Shown here in pieces: positions 11,148-23,119 of a stretch of 64,000 nucleotides of DNA. Position 1 is the first letter of the stretch; each line of letters opens with the position of its first letter. The position numbers and the translations under genes are program-made. This stretch comes from Nautilus pompilius (lineage: Eukaryota > Mollusca > Cephalopoda > Nautilida > Nautilidae): positions 682,001-746,000 of the forward strand of contig JACATO010001096.1 of assembly GCA_018389105.1 (NCBI GenBank). The letters are read 5' to 3'. Under the pieces are notes generated by a model that was given only the letters and a program-made list of their open reading frames with translations, did not search any database and had not been told where the DNA came from.

Positions 11148-14100
11148 GTAGGTGGTACTCTCTTCTATAAACGGTTAGGCTGTGGTATTCACAAAGAGAG
11201 CAGCTAGCTTGGTAGCAAGCAGAATTTTACAGTGTGTGTGTGTTAAACAAAAAGAAAATTGTTTGCAGTGGTAATATTCCTTTTTATTAATCACCTAGAG
11301 TTAAAAGTGGTTTAAAATGGATACTGTGCTCATTGGGTAGGAGTTAACCCTGCCCTCCACTAATGAGAAGACAGGCTGAGTTTCAGCTTGATAAAGATCT
11401 TAATTTTACACTTCATTGTGCTAATAGCAGTCTTGTGTCTTTAGTTTTCAGTACAATTACAAATTCTTAATACTACTAAACAGACATTTTGCATTTTTTT
11501 ATAATATTCAGTTATGTATGAGACTTATCTTCTGTCTAATAAGCCACTGTTTGATGATTTCCATACTACCACTCAAATTTAGTTCATTTTTTTATATGTA
11601 GTTGGTATATGCATCAAATGAGATACCTGAAAATATTTTACAGTAACTCTCATTAATTAGGGATTTACTACCTCTTTTGTACAAGGATGATTATACATTG
11701 TGCTGCATCCACTTTATTTTTTTTACCTGTTTACCTGAAAACTAATTAATAGATACGTTTCAGATTTGGTTTAGTTTCTAGCATGAACTTTTCCTTGTAG
11801 ATTTTGAAAATGGCATCAAAATTGTGTATCTGTGATACTTCATAAGTTGTTATAGATAGAAGGAACAAATTGAGAACCCGATTGGACCATTACGATTTTA
11901 ATGGCTCAGGTAATGCAGAACTCAAAACTTTGATTAGACCAAAATTGATAAGCGTGTCCACCTGATATGGCTTTTTAGATGAAATTTAGTCATGCAACCA
12001 GTAGCATACATTGTCTTGATGTATTCACAAAATCTGTTGTTTACCACACCTAAATAAATGAATGTGCTGCACATTCATACATACATAAATGATAATGTGT
12101 AATGCTTTTTCTTTTACCTCAGCTAACTGCAATTGTATTCAAAAGCACTACTGACCAGAGGTCTGGCTACTAGTTTTTTCCTTTTTAAAAAAAAAAAAAA
12201 CTCCAGTGTCTTTTCACTACATATTTGGTTACTCCAAATTCTCTTAGCATCCTTTTCAACCATCCATCTTTTAATAGCAGGTACAAGTGTGAGGTAGTTA
12301 TACTTTCTCTCTTCAAGTTGAAACTTTGCTTATTTTGATTTTAAGTTCACTCGTGAGCATTTGCATGGCTTGACAGGAGAAACACTTCTTATTCAGATTC
12401 TCTTTCTCCCTCTAAACACTACTGGATGGTACATATTCATTATGCTTATCATCTACTGGTACTGGGGGTACCTTCAAGCTTTTCTTTGGGTTTACCTTTA
12501 GGAGGCTTGGCTATTGACATGTTATATCCCCTGCCTAAGATTATTTGACCAGTTTTTTCTGGGATAAGCTTTGCACAGCCCTCTTTTATTGGTTTTAAAT
12601 ATTAACCATCTGTAGCTGAATTGGCAAGGCAACAAGAAAATTACCCATAATTGAATGTTTCAAGCCATCTATTCTCTCTTGAGGAATGCCACATTGTTGC
12701 ACAATGCCAGATATGTCAGAGTCTAAGATGTTTTTTTTTTTTTAATTTAGCAATTCCTTTCTAACACATGTGAATGAACCACTGTGACAATCAAGTTCCA
12801 AGTCAGGTACCATTGCTTCATTTGGGTAGATCTAATGGATTTGCTATGTTAAGCCACTAATTATGGTTAGGATTTAAGTGACACATTATATAGCTGTGAA
12901 GAAGTAATTAGCTACTTCTGTAATCAAGATGTAATACATTGGGAGGGAACTGTCATTTATATGCAAACAGTGGTTAGGTTTTGTAGTACTTGTGCCAATG
13001 AATCCAAAGGTGTAGAGTTAGGAGTACAACAATTTTTAATGCCATTTTCAGATTCCACTAGAAAACTTCATCACAGAAACTTATCTCTTACTTAGTTTCT
13101 GAGTAAAGGGTAAAAAACTGTTTTTAAAAGTGGATGTGAGGCATGTTTTTGTGATTAGTGCCCTTATACAAAAGATACTAATACTCTCTTATTAAGAAAG
13201 GTTCACAATATTTTAAGGTTTTTTTTATTTGATACCAGCTACATATGGAGATTTTGGTCAGATAAGCAGTGCATGTTTTTGTTTGGTTGAATTGCAAGAC
13301 CCTTTCAAATAAATATTTTTTTTTCTGAATTGGTAATTATTACATAAAACAAAATCTCCCTAACAAAGCATAATTTATCAAATTAACTAACATTTACAAT
13401 AAATCATACATTTCAAATTATTTGATAGGAATTATCTCAAATGACGTAACTTAACTCTTACATAATAAACAATAAAAAGGGAGATAATTCTGTGATGTTA
13501 TTGATTGTTGAACATATTTGACTATAAGACCTTCCCTCAAATTTAGTAAAATCTTACTTGTGAGTTCACAACAATAATATTACTGTATTTTTTTTAAAAA
13601 AAAGATTATCTTTACAATACTAACAGGCAAATATAAAATAGTTTTGTTTATTTAAATTAACTACTACTGCATCATATTCATTGTGAACATTTTCTGAATC
13701 TACATTAATATTAGTAACTTTGAAAATATATCACAGGATGCAGTGAGCTAAGGTCAACAACAACAATGCAACATTCTGTGTCCCATCTTAGGATTTATTT
13801 TGAATTGACATAATCTTATTGTAGTCTTTCTGTCAACAGATGATATATAAATTGGATTATTTTATTATAGCATCCAACCAATCAGCATAACCAAACACTA
13901 AAAAGATTTTAATTTTTAATTCTTCCTTAAGGATTTATATAATTCTACTATTTATGTTGTGACCCAGTTCATATTTTTGTTTGGACATGTCAAAGACAGT
14001 GGCAGCCTGTCAGTATTTTAAATACTCATACAAAAGAAATGCTAATTTAAAATTTGCTACTTTTGATTTATTTAACTTTTTAAAATATTAAAAACATAAT

Positions 14101-14282
14101 TTAAATGAATTTTTGTTTTATATTTTCTCTCTGTCAGTGAAAAGTGAACACTATTTTGCTTGCTTTATTTACTATAAACATTGGTACAGATGACAGGTGT
14201 TGGCTTTTTAATTAGTCAACAAAAAAAAAACTATAAAATTACAGCTAATATTCATTGTTGAATATCTCCTAACATTATTCAG
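11148..14282 (+). other. CELF: CELF intron, 3.1 kb, inside RNP1
   Basis: GT-AG intron (donor GTAGGT at 11148, acceptor TTATTCAG ending 14282) interrupting RRM3 in the RNP1 octamer. The sequence is very AT-rich with few CpG. I saw no exon, RNA gene or recognisable transposon inside it. Confidence 0.9.
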
Positions 14283-14410
14283 GTTTTGTCAGTTATGACA
14301 ATCCATTGTCAGCTCAGGCAGCAATTCAAGCGATGAATGGGTTCCAGATTGGTATGAAGAGATTGAAAGTGCAGCTAAAACGGCCAAAAAATGAAAGTAA
14401 ACCATATTAG
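14283..14410 (+). CDS. CELF: CELF terminal coding exon: end of RRM3 and stop
   Basis: Completes RRM3 and ends the protein. After the split Gly codon it reads [20 protein letters not shown], then [16 protein letters not shown] and the C-terminal ESKPY followed by TAG at 14408-14410. FVSY is the second half of RNP1; the AIQAMNGF helix and the basic LKVQLKRPK strand are typical of all CELF proteins. The ...SKPY end is the CELF1/2-type terminus, whereas RPK rather than RSK is closer to the CELF3-6 wording, as expected for an invertebrate gene near the root of both groups. No frameshift or premature stop is present, so the gene looks functional. Confidence 0.97.
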
Positions 14411-14745
14411 CGGGAGTGGTAAGTGTCAGATTTCAGTATTCAAAGAGAGTCAGTCAAGACATTATACATCCACAGCTCTCACTTATTTGGGCATTTTTTT
14501 GTGACATTAGTGGAAACACATTTGAATTTTATTGCATGCTATCTTTTAATGATTTAGTTTTTTTTTTTTTTTCAATTTTCTCTTGTTAATTGATCCAGCA
14601 GCTTTTGCGGTACTTATTTTTTAAAAATGTGTTTTTACTTTGTTTTCATCATTACATTGTGTTCATATTAGTTTTCTATTTTATGTGGGTATATTAATAG
14701 AAAAATCACCTTATTTGAGTCTTCCCCCCCCCCCTTTTCTTTCAG
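14411..14745 (+). other. CELF: 3' UTR start and probable 3' UTR intron
   Basis: Eight nucleotides after the stop codon there is a near-consensus donor, GTG|GTAAGT, at 14419. The next strong acceptor is a long pyrimidine tract containing an 11-base C run (14724-14734) and ending TTTCTTTCAG at 14745. Together they define a 327-bp candidate intron in the 3' UTR (14419-14745). An exon junction only 8 nt past the stop is too close to mark the mRNA for junction-dependent decay. The splice is predicted by eye. Confidence 0.65.
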
Positions 14746-15789
14746 GCTGGTCTGACTTTTTTTCTTTAGAAATAAGTTTATAAGCATTATTTCTTGCCTT
14801 AAAAGTTCCTAAATGTTGTTTTTGTGGGGAGATGGTTTGATGGGTCCAAAAGACAAAACTATGTGAAGTTGATTATTAAATGTGGTCAAGACGCAGTCAG
14901 TGCCAAATGTTAAAACACTTTGGACTTTTCCGTGATTTGTAGCAATCTTTTCTCCTCACCCAATCTTAGACTGCACAAGGGACACACAGTATAACTAACT
15001 TAAAACTTGTTGTTAATGTTACTATAAAGGAAAAATGAGAATTGCTTTCTTTGTGATTTTTTTGGGTGGAGATGCTTTAATTTTGAGCCATTTGCTCTGT
15101 CTGATCTCATGCAGAAATGTTTCACTTCAAGCTAAAAGTAAATTTGTTGCGCTATGTTTTATATTGATTCTGCAGCAATCAACACTAAAAATGAGAAAAT
15201 TGGTGTTTCTAGGAGACCACGCCACATCTCAAAGAAACTGCATTGTTTGCTTTCAGTACAGCAGCTTCTCGGTTTTGATTGGTTACGGCTTTCTTTTCAA
15301 ATGTGCCAACTGATGCCTGATGGAGACAGATTGATGCTGAAGCATCGTCATTGTTCAGTCTTCGTTGATTCTGATTGGTCAGATACAGACAATGGTGAAC
15401 AAGTTTTAAAATACACTGCTGCTATGCTTGCTAGATCGTACCATATTTTCATTAAATTTAAATTAATGTCATTGGCTGTGGCTTTTTCTTTCAATTGACT
15501 TCATGGTACTGTAATTAAATTTTTTTCTGCCTTCCTTTCTGAAACAGCATCTATCAGTGATCTCAAAAATTTACATAAATGACCATATCTGTCCTCAAAA
15601 ATGTCAGAATACACTATTTTAATCTTGCTTCTTTTTTTTTCTAAATCTCAATAGTTTCCACCTTTTGTGCTTTGTTCCACTTGGCTACATTTTCAATGCC
15701 TCTGAAAATATTAATTTCTTTATAAGTCTCTTAACTTAAAACAAGATATTAGTAAAAATAACAAAAACTTTGGAAAAGTGCTTTAAAAA
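14746..15789 (+). other. CELF: Probable CELF 3' UTR exon, start
   Basis: AT-rich sequence downstream of the predicted 3' UTR acceptor. It contains ATTAAA-type hexamers (for example near 14874) but nothing that fixes a cleavage site. The overlapping plus-strand ORFs at 15035-15313 and 15154-15498 resemble no known protein and I treat them as chance. The 3' end of the transcript is unresolved. Confidence 0.45.
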
Positions 15790-15791
15790 TA

Positions 15792-16912
15792 CACAGGCTG
15801 ATCACTGTTAGGATCTGTGTATCCATTTGAGTTGGGCTTGACCTGAGCTGCAGATGCAAATTAGGTTGACCACATGACCTAACAGGTGATCCCTGTAGCA
15901 CTATACCTGACTGACAAGCACATTTGCAGTCAGTCTAACAGATATAGGGAAAGGCAAAAAGACATTACAGCATTTGAGAGAAGCATGATAGTGGGTGCAT
16001 GTCTAGCAGCTGTCACAGTGGCGATAGCAGTTTCATTGGTAGGCTGCTCCAAGGCATTGGTCATTTGACTTTATCAGCAATAGCCAAAGGTGAGGAAAAT
16101 GTCTGCTGTAAGGGAATTGTGGCTGCAAATACAACTGAAAGTGCTGTTAGGATAGTAAAGTCTAATCATCATCAAACAATGGATAAACTGACAGCCACTG
16201 AATGTAGGGATATCCACACATTTCCAGTCTGCCTTAGAAAGATCATTGCTTAAATCACTAATGAAAGGTACCAACATGAAGAGAGACTCATTTGGTGTAA
16301 TGAGCGCAGACATGACTAAGGAAGACTGGTGAAAAAACTGATGTTGTCTGACAAGTCAAAATTCACCCTTTTTTATTTAGCACAGTTGGGAGAAAATGGA
16401 TTTAAAGAAATCCACAAACATAAATTACTAGATTGCTTTTGTGTTGTCCCAACTGTCCAGGCCTCTGGTGGTGAATTCATGGTTTGGAGCATGTTTTGCT
16501 ATATGTCTTAAACCCCTTAGTCTCTTCACAGAGGCAGAATCTGAGTGCTATTGCTTACCTCAGCAACATTTCTAATCATTTACATCCAGTGATGCTTTGT
16601 GTGCCCTGAAGGAGACAACTACTTTGAAGATGACCACGGCCACATTGTGCATTCATGGGTTCAGGAACATGATGATTTCAGGCATCTTCATGACCAGCAC
16701 AATTCTTGGATAATTCATTTTAGCATCTATAGGATAAACTTGCACTCCATACCCTGTACAGTGTTAACGAGTAACTAGGGAACTATCTTCCAGGACATCC
16801 AGCACACTGTGGATTCTATGCCATGATTTTCATGGTTATTATTTGGACAAAGGGTGGTCCAGCCTGTTATTAGATATTGGTCCTAATTAGGTAATAAGGT
16901 GGCCAGCCAGTG
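15792..16912 (+). mobile_element. Degenerate full-length Tc1/mariner element
   Basis: A 1.12-kb element bounded by imperfect inverted repeats. The left end reads CACAGGCTGATCACT at 15792; the right end, read inward, is CACTGGCTGGCCACC from 16912. TA dinucleotides flank both ends (15790-15791 and 16913-16914), the target duplication of this superfamily. The interior encodes a broken plus-strand transposase: an N-terminal helix-turn-helix block with FERSMIVGACLAAVTV (about 15973-16020), the first catalytic block SDKSKFTLF (about 16347-16375), then VQASGGEFMVWSMF (about 16453-16495) and YFEDDHGHIVHSW (about 16621-16660), where DNAPCH is usual. The third acidic residue region is unrecognisable and stops and frameshifts are common, so it is inactive. 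It lies downstream of the CELF stop and may be part of the transcribed 3' region. Confidence 0.88.
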
Positions 16913-16914
16913 TA

Positions 16915-17574
16915 TACTCGTGCATTTTCATTGTAGTTTATGCAAAAACACTGATTACTAGATTTTTATATTGTTGAAAGCAATAAATAAAGTGGCCTTT
17001 TTTGATTAAGTCAGTACAGAAGTTTTCATTCTTAAGTTAAGAAGTTAGTGTAACTGATGATATTTCTCCAGTAATATTGTCGTGCTTGTGAGGCTTTTAA
17101 ATCTGGGTACTAGTGCTTACACTTCTTCGCTGTTAATGATAGCAGAGAAAGAATCCTCCTTGACAATGCTATCAGAATGGTACAGTGTGCGCAGTGTTGG
17201 TTTAATTGAAAATAATTCTGACATATCCAACAATGGTGGTTCTGAGAGGTCTCCTTGCGAGCAGAGTGCTGGTATATTCAACATGAATTAAATTAGGAAA
17301 AGCAACGTTTCTCCAGTTGTCAGTGGGCGCTGATCTTCGTACTGCCTAACCGATAGATTTAAACCTGCATTGTTACTGAAGGGTGCCTCAAATAAATTAA
17401 AATTTACAAAAAATAAGACTTCAGCAAAAAAGAAAGTGACAGTAAAATCTGTCTTTAATTTGTTCTCAGACTTTCTTCTCTCTTTTTTTATTAAATTATT
17501 GGGAGAAATACAAACCTGCAATTGCATTTTCCTATATATTAAATGGCACAAGTCACTTAATTTTTAACAGCATG
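16915..17574. other. Non-coding sequence; nothing recognised
   Basis: AT-rich, CpG-poor. It contains overlapping AATAAA hexamers at 16982-16991, just past the Tc1/mariner element, which could serve as poly(A) signals. No coding evidence. Confidence 0.35.
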
Positions 17575-17720
17575 GAAGCATTGTAATTCAGTGATTAGAC
17601 CTCTAGGTCCAAAATTTGAAACCTGGTTGGGATTGGCTCATTTTGGCATATTTCTTCTCACTCTTCTTCTCCAGCCAGCCATGGGTGTTTTCTCTCACAT
17701 CTAAAAATAAAGATTTATAG
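17575..17720 (+). mobile_element. Probable tRNA-derived SINE
   Basis: Starting near 17580 the sequence reads like a tRNA with internal Pol III promoter boxes. An A-box-like TAATTCAGTGATTAGA lies at about 17584-17599 and a B-box-like ATTTGAAACCTGG at about 17614-17626, the normal spacing for a tRNA head. A non-tRNA body follows, rich in TTCTTCTCACTC motifs. A true tRNA gene is unlikely because the boxes are degenerate and the stems do not close by eye. The 3' limit is a guess. Confidence 0.5.
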
Positions 17721-20700
17721 TGGGGACTTTCAGTACACACATGCACACATGCATAAAGAAACATTGGAGTTCTGCAACAGGTCTGGCCAGCAGTAGACGC
17801 ATAGTGTCCTTGGTTGACTTGCTGACCTTTCATCAGCCCTCTACAGGGTCAAAATGGTAACAATAGCTGCTCTCTTGTCAGGCTCCAAGAGTTGTTGGTA
17901 ATTCTTTCAATGTTCCAACCACTCAGGAATCACATCAAACTCAATTTAATCTGTCTATCTTTATTTTCAACAATATTTTAACTTCAAAGCTTCTCTGTTT
18001 TTTCTCTCAATTTTTTAAAATCTTTTTATGACAAGCTTATACATTTTATATATGGCATACCAAATTTGGTTCCATCTGGCATTATCTGTTTATTCAGCAT
18101 CTGTAGCAGGTTCATCGTTCTTATTTTTTTTAATTTTTGCTACTCAGTGATGTTGAGAATGTCTTTAGGTCTCATGACACACATTACGAGCTACTTTGAA
18201 GAAATTTTTCAGTAGCTACAATTGCCTTTGTCCCCTAGAATTTTTCTAAATGATCCCTAACCACACTTGACATCTGTGAAATTTCACCCTATTCCGGCAG
18301 TAGTTCAATATGATGATCTGTTACAGAATTTATTGAGCTGCAATATCTTTGCAATTTTTTTTTTTTAATTTGTACTGTTAATTCATAATGCCAACAAACT
18401 TCTCTTTGACCTGCCGTCAGCTGTTTTATCATTGCTTAAGTTTAGTATGGTGCATTTGCTTTTTGCCCATCTTCCGTTTTCATCAGAGATATTCTGTTGC
18501 AGCCAAATTGACCACCTACTTTTGCATTTCAGGTTGTTTCGACAAAATAGCAGATTTTTATTATTCACAGCAGATCATGTTTACAGAAGGTCTGAAGTAT
18601 TCCACCCATGGGTGCTGTGAGGTTGTGGGGCAGCTACACCCACCCACTCCCTTTGTTAAAAACTTGCTCAAAATAGGGAGGGGCTTAGCCCCTCTTTGCT
18701 ATCCATGAAAAATGTTCCATTATCTATTTTGAGTTACATTGTCCTTTTAATTGTTTCTATTCATTTTTATTTTCACTTTATTATTTGATACATAGTACAG
18801 GGTTGTTAAACATTTTTGCATTCAATTACCTTTAAAATCAGAATTAGATTATCTGATTAATTTTAAAGCAGTCCACCAGGATAAACTTATTAAATTCCTT
18901 TTACTACAATTCCACACATCGCACAAGAGAAAGAAGATTCAAAATTTCTGAAAAGTAATCTTTTTTTATTTGTGGAATGCACTTATGTTATGCATAGGTG
19001 TTACATTATTTTTAAATTCGGAGAAGCTAAGAGAGCTAAGTGATGCAAGTATATTAAAATGCAATGTAGTTTGTGTAATTTGGGATGGAACATATGAAAT
19101 AGGTGTTGTTGCACATGCACTGATTTATCAGTGTAGATTTCCAAAGGGCCTTTGAGTGACCCAGCATTACTTCACATACTTGCACTGCTTCATGTGAATT
19201 CCATACAAAATAAGTCCCCTTTGCTAAAATTTTAGGAAAAGAAACCTGATTCCACCTATCTGCTTTTGAGAAACTATCTACATGGTTTACTTTTTCACAT
19301 CTCAGTCTAATGACAAATTAACTTATCCTGGGTCCTTCAGTTTTTTGGATGGATCCTTTCACTATATCTTAGGTAAGTTTTTTTGTCTCATCTGCTACTT
19401 AGTTTTTAAGAAATCCAGCTAACCCTTGCTACCTACTTCTGGTCACCTTTGATTTTCTCTCCTACAATCTGGCTGTGCTAGTTCACCTTGTAGATTATCG
19501 GTCATTGTTGCTTTCATCGGTCAGCATTTTGGCTTTAAGCTGTTGCCTGCCTCAGCTCAGATATTGGTGCCTTCCACTAGACTCACAAGCAGAAAATTTA
19601 ACTTTATGAAGCAGATGCATTTTTGTTAAATTAGCACATCATATTTTTTTTTCGGTCTAATTTTAGCCTTGATCAGGATTAAGTGAATCTGTTATGATCC
19701 AGAACGTTGATCTCTGGTTTGTTTGACACTCTTATGGAATAAGTAAGTGGCACTTCTTAACTAGACTGAAAATTGTTATCAAGTGTTGTCTGCATCTCTT
19801 TGCAACCATCAATGATATTCTTTTCTATAAATAAAATTATGAGAAATATCTACATGCACATTTCTCATTGTTTGGAGTAGGGTTCAGATGGTCAGTTAAG
19901 CACAGAATGGGAGGTATGCTCTGGTGTTGTAATTTGACACCACCTCTTGGCTTTTACTGGTTTGTGGGGTTTTAGTGGCTTCATTGTTTGTTTTCTGATG
20001 TATCCAGTCCACCAATCATCAACTGTGGGCTATCAGATTGCTCTAAAACTTCTCTTGCCAGTACTGCATACAGTACCTTACCTTGATGAGGCTACAAATA
20101 CGAACCAGGTAAGTTTTCAGAGGTTATTAATTGGTGGTAGTTAGCAGAATTTCTATGCTGTGTCATTGATTTTCAACATTTAACTTCTAGGTTACAGATT
20201 TCCACCTGTAAAAAAAAATATAAGAAGAAAAGGGGTTGAATGTTTTATTTTTAATTGGCTGTTTTTAAACAGCATAAAATTCTAATTGCCTTCAATTCTT
20301 GAATACTTCCATTCTACGTAAGATGTTTTTTTGTGTGTATATGAGAGAGTTTGTAATGTAACACTATTCTTTGAGCAATTTATATATGTATTTAATTTAT
20401 GCAAACACTGAGTCTCTCTTCTTTGAAAAAGTGTTGTTCCCCAGTTAGCATTAAAAGCAGGTAGCAAGCATATCTACTAGTTTTCAAGTTTGTACTAAAT
20501 GTTAAACATTGATCTGTGACCTCTTGAGTTTAAATCACATGATAAATGAGCTTTTAAAATATTGATAATTTATTTTAGAATTTTCTTTTATTAATTTATG
20601 TAAGGAGTGTGTGTTTTTGATGCTTTCTTTTGATGTTAGGGGATGTTGGTTATTTAATACATAAAATGCTGTGCTTATTGACATTTATCTGTGTATGCCT

Positions 20701-21379
20701 GTTTAAAAAACAGTGCTACTGATAATATGCCATCTGTGTATCTTAGACAAATACTGTGCATCAGGGATAACTGCAATGTCAGTTACTCATTTGAGATCTG
20801 CTTTCCACTTTGAGAAGCATCAAATCTGGGTGCAATATATCCAGGCTCCAAATTTTCAAAAAATTTGGTAGCCACCAATAAGTTCTAGATGCCAACTAAA
20901 ATAAGGTCACAATAGGGAGGTTGAATAAACTTTCATTGCCTTCTAGGCAACCCCAAGCTCTGCTTGATTATTAACCGAGTATTTAAAAATTGCTCTGTCA
21001 CACTGATCACATTTTTTTTTTTGCATAAGTGAAGCCTTGCTTTTCTTCGGAAAATGATTTCACTTGGAGTGGATTTGCTGCCCTGTGGCCTACTCCAAGC
21101 CATCTGGCCAGGATGTTTGACAGACTATTCCTTTTGTTATGAGGGGCGAAGCCAAAGGCGTAACAGCACAGACTGAGTTTGTGCCAGTGACTTTTATTGT
21201 CTATCAAAAGTTTACTAGGTCCCATAGGCCTTTACGCTGCAAGGGTAACTTATTTTCTCTAAAAATAAGCATTTTCACTCCTTCCTCCTGTCATAATTTT
21301 ATATTTTCCATGATGTGCATGTGTCGCCACTCACTCATTCCTTTAAATTAGATATAATGTGATTCCTAAGATCACGGTT
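17721..21379. other. CpG-poor non-coding region downstream of CELF
   Basis: AT-rich sequence without recognisable genes. It contains one candidate orphan exon (20008-20108, listed separately) and a perfect 17-bp palindrome GAGGGGCTTAGCCCCTC near 18677-18693. ORFs of 60-106 codons overlap on both strands and show no family resemblance. It may be CELF 3' UTR or intergenic DNA. Confidence 0.35.
20008..20108 (+). other. Candidate exon (strong donor)
   Basis: A consensus donor CCAG|GTAAGT at 20109 is preceded by a plausible acceptor, TTTCTGATGTATCCAG, ending 20007. This encloses 101 bp with one open frame reading HQSSTVGYQIALKLLLPVLH and on to ATNTNQ. I do not recognise the peptide. It could be a spliced part of the CELF 3' region, an exon of an unseen transcript, or chance. 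Confidence 0.22.
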
Positions 21380-23119
21380 TGTTTTTTGTTGTTTTGTTTG
21401 TTTGTTTTTTTTTGCTATTTGAGGTTGTGAATTAAGAGTTTATCACTTTATTGAATTTTTTGCTTTTCCATAATTTGCAAAATAACCTGTGCAGGTAAAC
21501 TCATGTTTGTGCAGGTTTTAATAGAACCTTCATATTAGCCTGGTTGTTGTTTTCACTGTTGATGTTGCTGACAGTTACCAGATAGATTCATTTTGGTCAC
21601 CAATGGAAACCATTTTTTGGAACCTCTGTTATACCTATATTCAGGAAAGATTTCTCTCCCATAATCCGACACACCTTGCCAGTATGTCATTTCTTTCCTA
21701 TTTTTTTTTTTTTGTTGTTTTGGGGGTTTTTTAATACTCTCTTACAATGTGCATTGTTAATAATAATTTTGGAAGGCTGTACACTAGTTATTTCCCAGCT
21801 GCGGTGTAATGTTCAAGTGAAAGTTAATGAGATGGGCAGGTTTGTGTACAGTATGCATATCTTCATTGGGACAAGACAAGATAACATGGTAAGTTTAAAT
21901 TCTGCTCCATTTATACTTCAGATAGGTTTTTCTTTTGTTTGTCATTATTAGCATAATCACCAGTAAGTGGGCTGTATGAACTATGGATCAGTAAAGTATG
22001 TTTATTGTCTGGATGTCTTGTACCAAATATGTCTCATACATTACTTGGAATTTCTCTTCCTTAAACACTCTCCTTCAATATTAATTCTTTCCCTTCCTTG
22101 TCTTCAAAAAATATCATTAACAGAACCATGGCTTTTCCAACCAGGTAAAACAAAAGTTAAAAATGAAAATGATCAGCCATTGCACAATGAACGACGACAA
22201 AAATAAAAATATCTCTGGACAGTGTTACTTTATTTGGATTGGTTTTTACTAATTTTACACAAGTTGTTTCATTTAAAGTAACATTTTATCAATAAAACCT
22301 AATTGAACTGAATGCTCTTAGTTGTAACCTTGATGGAAAAATGGCTGATAGCCAAACCAGAGCAGTCTTTAAGATATACCTGCTGTGGTTTCCTTTGCAT
22401 GGTCACTCACTCGTATAAAACAGCTACATGTTATCGGTCTCTTAATGCACAGGGAATGCCACCTTTACATAATGCTATAATTTTTTTTAAATTTAACCTG
22501 TTTTTATTATTAAGAAAGCAGAACTTGGAATATGTTTAATGTTTTACAAGCAGGCTTTTCATTTCCAATATGTCTGCTAAAAACTTTACAGGATTTACTA
22601 ATGAATATTTTCAATCTGATCTTTTACTAAGCTCATCTGGTGCACATTTTGTGTTTTTCTGTCCGTCCATCTGTCTGTCTGTCTGTCTGTCTGTCTTTGT
22701 TAATAACCCATTATTTACTGATGTTTGATCCGAAGGTTATAAGTTTGTGTGCGTGTGTCTTCTAAATGTCTTCATTTATGATTTCATAATTAAGGTAAAT
22801 AAACCTGTAGTTACATCTGAATGCATTCATGCAAATCAGTACTGAACCAAGCACTTTAAATGAAATTGGTTCTAAGAAATAGTACTTTGTTTGACAGTGA
22901 GTACAGTCTAGGGGAGCTGTGGATAGGAACCTGTGTTGACTGATTCTTGTGCTGTTTGTTCACCTTTGACTCGTGTGTGATTGTGACATGCTCTACTGAA
23001 GATCTCCCTGCGCTTCCACTTCACAACTTGTCACTGTCATCTGTGTGTTGAACAGCACCCCTGTTTGTTTTGTTTTTGTTTTTGTTTTTGTTTTTGTTTT
23101 TGTTTTTGTTTTTTTTTTT
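21380..23119 (+). repeat. Tandem duplication, copy A (~1.7 kb)
   Basis: The segment from about 21410 to 23069 is repeated almost exactly at 23116-24787. Offsets are 1706 bp at the left edge and 1718 bp at the right, the difference being small indels in T-rich and CTGT tracts. Each junction lies in a G/T-rich tract (21380-21413, 23063-23119, 24781-24846), pointing to unequal exchange or slippage between these tracts. By eye I find only about six substitutions outside simple repeats, for example at 21659. The identical ORFs in both copies (91/92, 79 and about 61-75 codons) reflect the copying and are not evidence of coding. Confidence 0.93.
22659..22696 (+). repeat. (CTGT)n microsatellite, copy A
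   Basis: About 38 bp of CTGT/CCGT tetranucleotides within copy A of the duplication. Confidence 0.9.

Noticed and set aside
21676..21951. 91-codon ORF conserved at 23382-23660 (92 codons)
   Set aside because: The second copy is part of the 1.7-kb duplication, so similarity is from recent copying. The start is a poly-T translation and there is no family resemblance.
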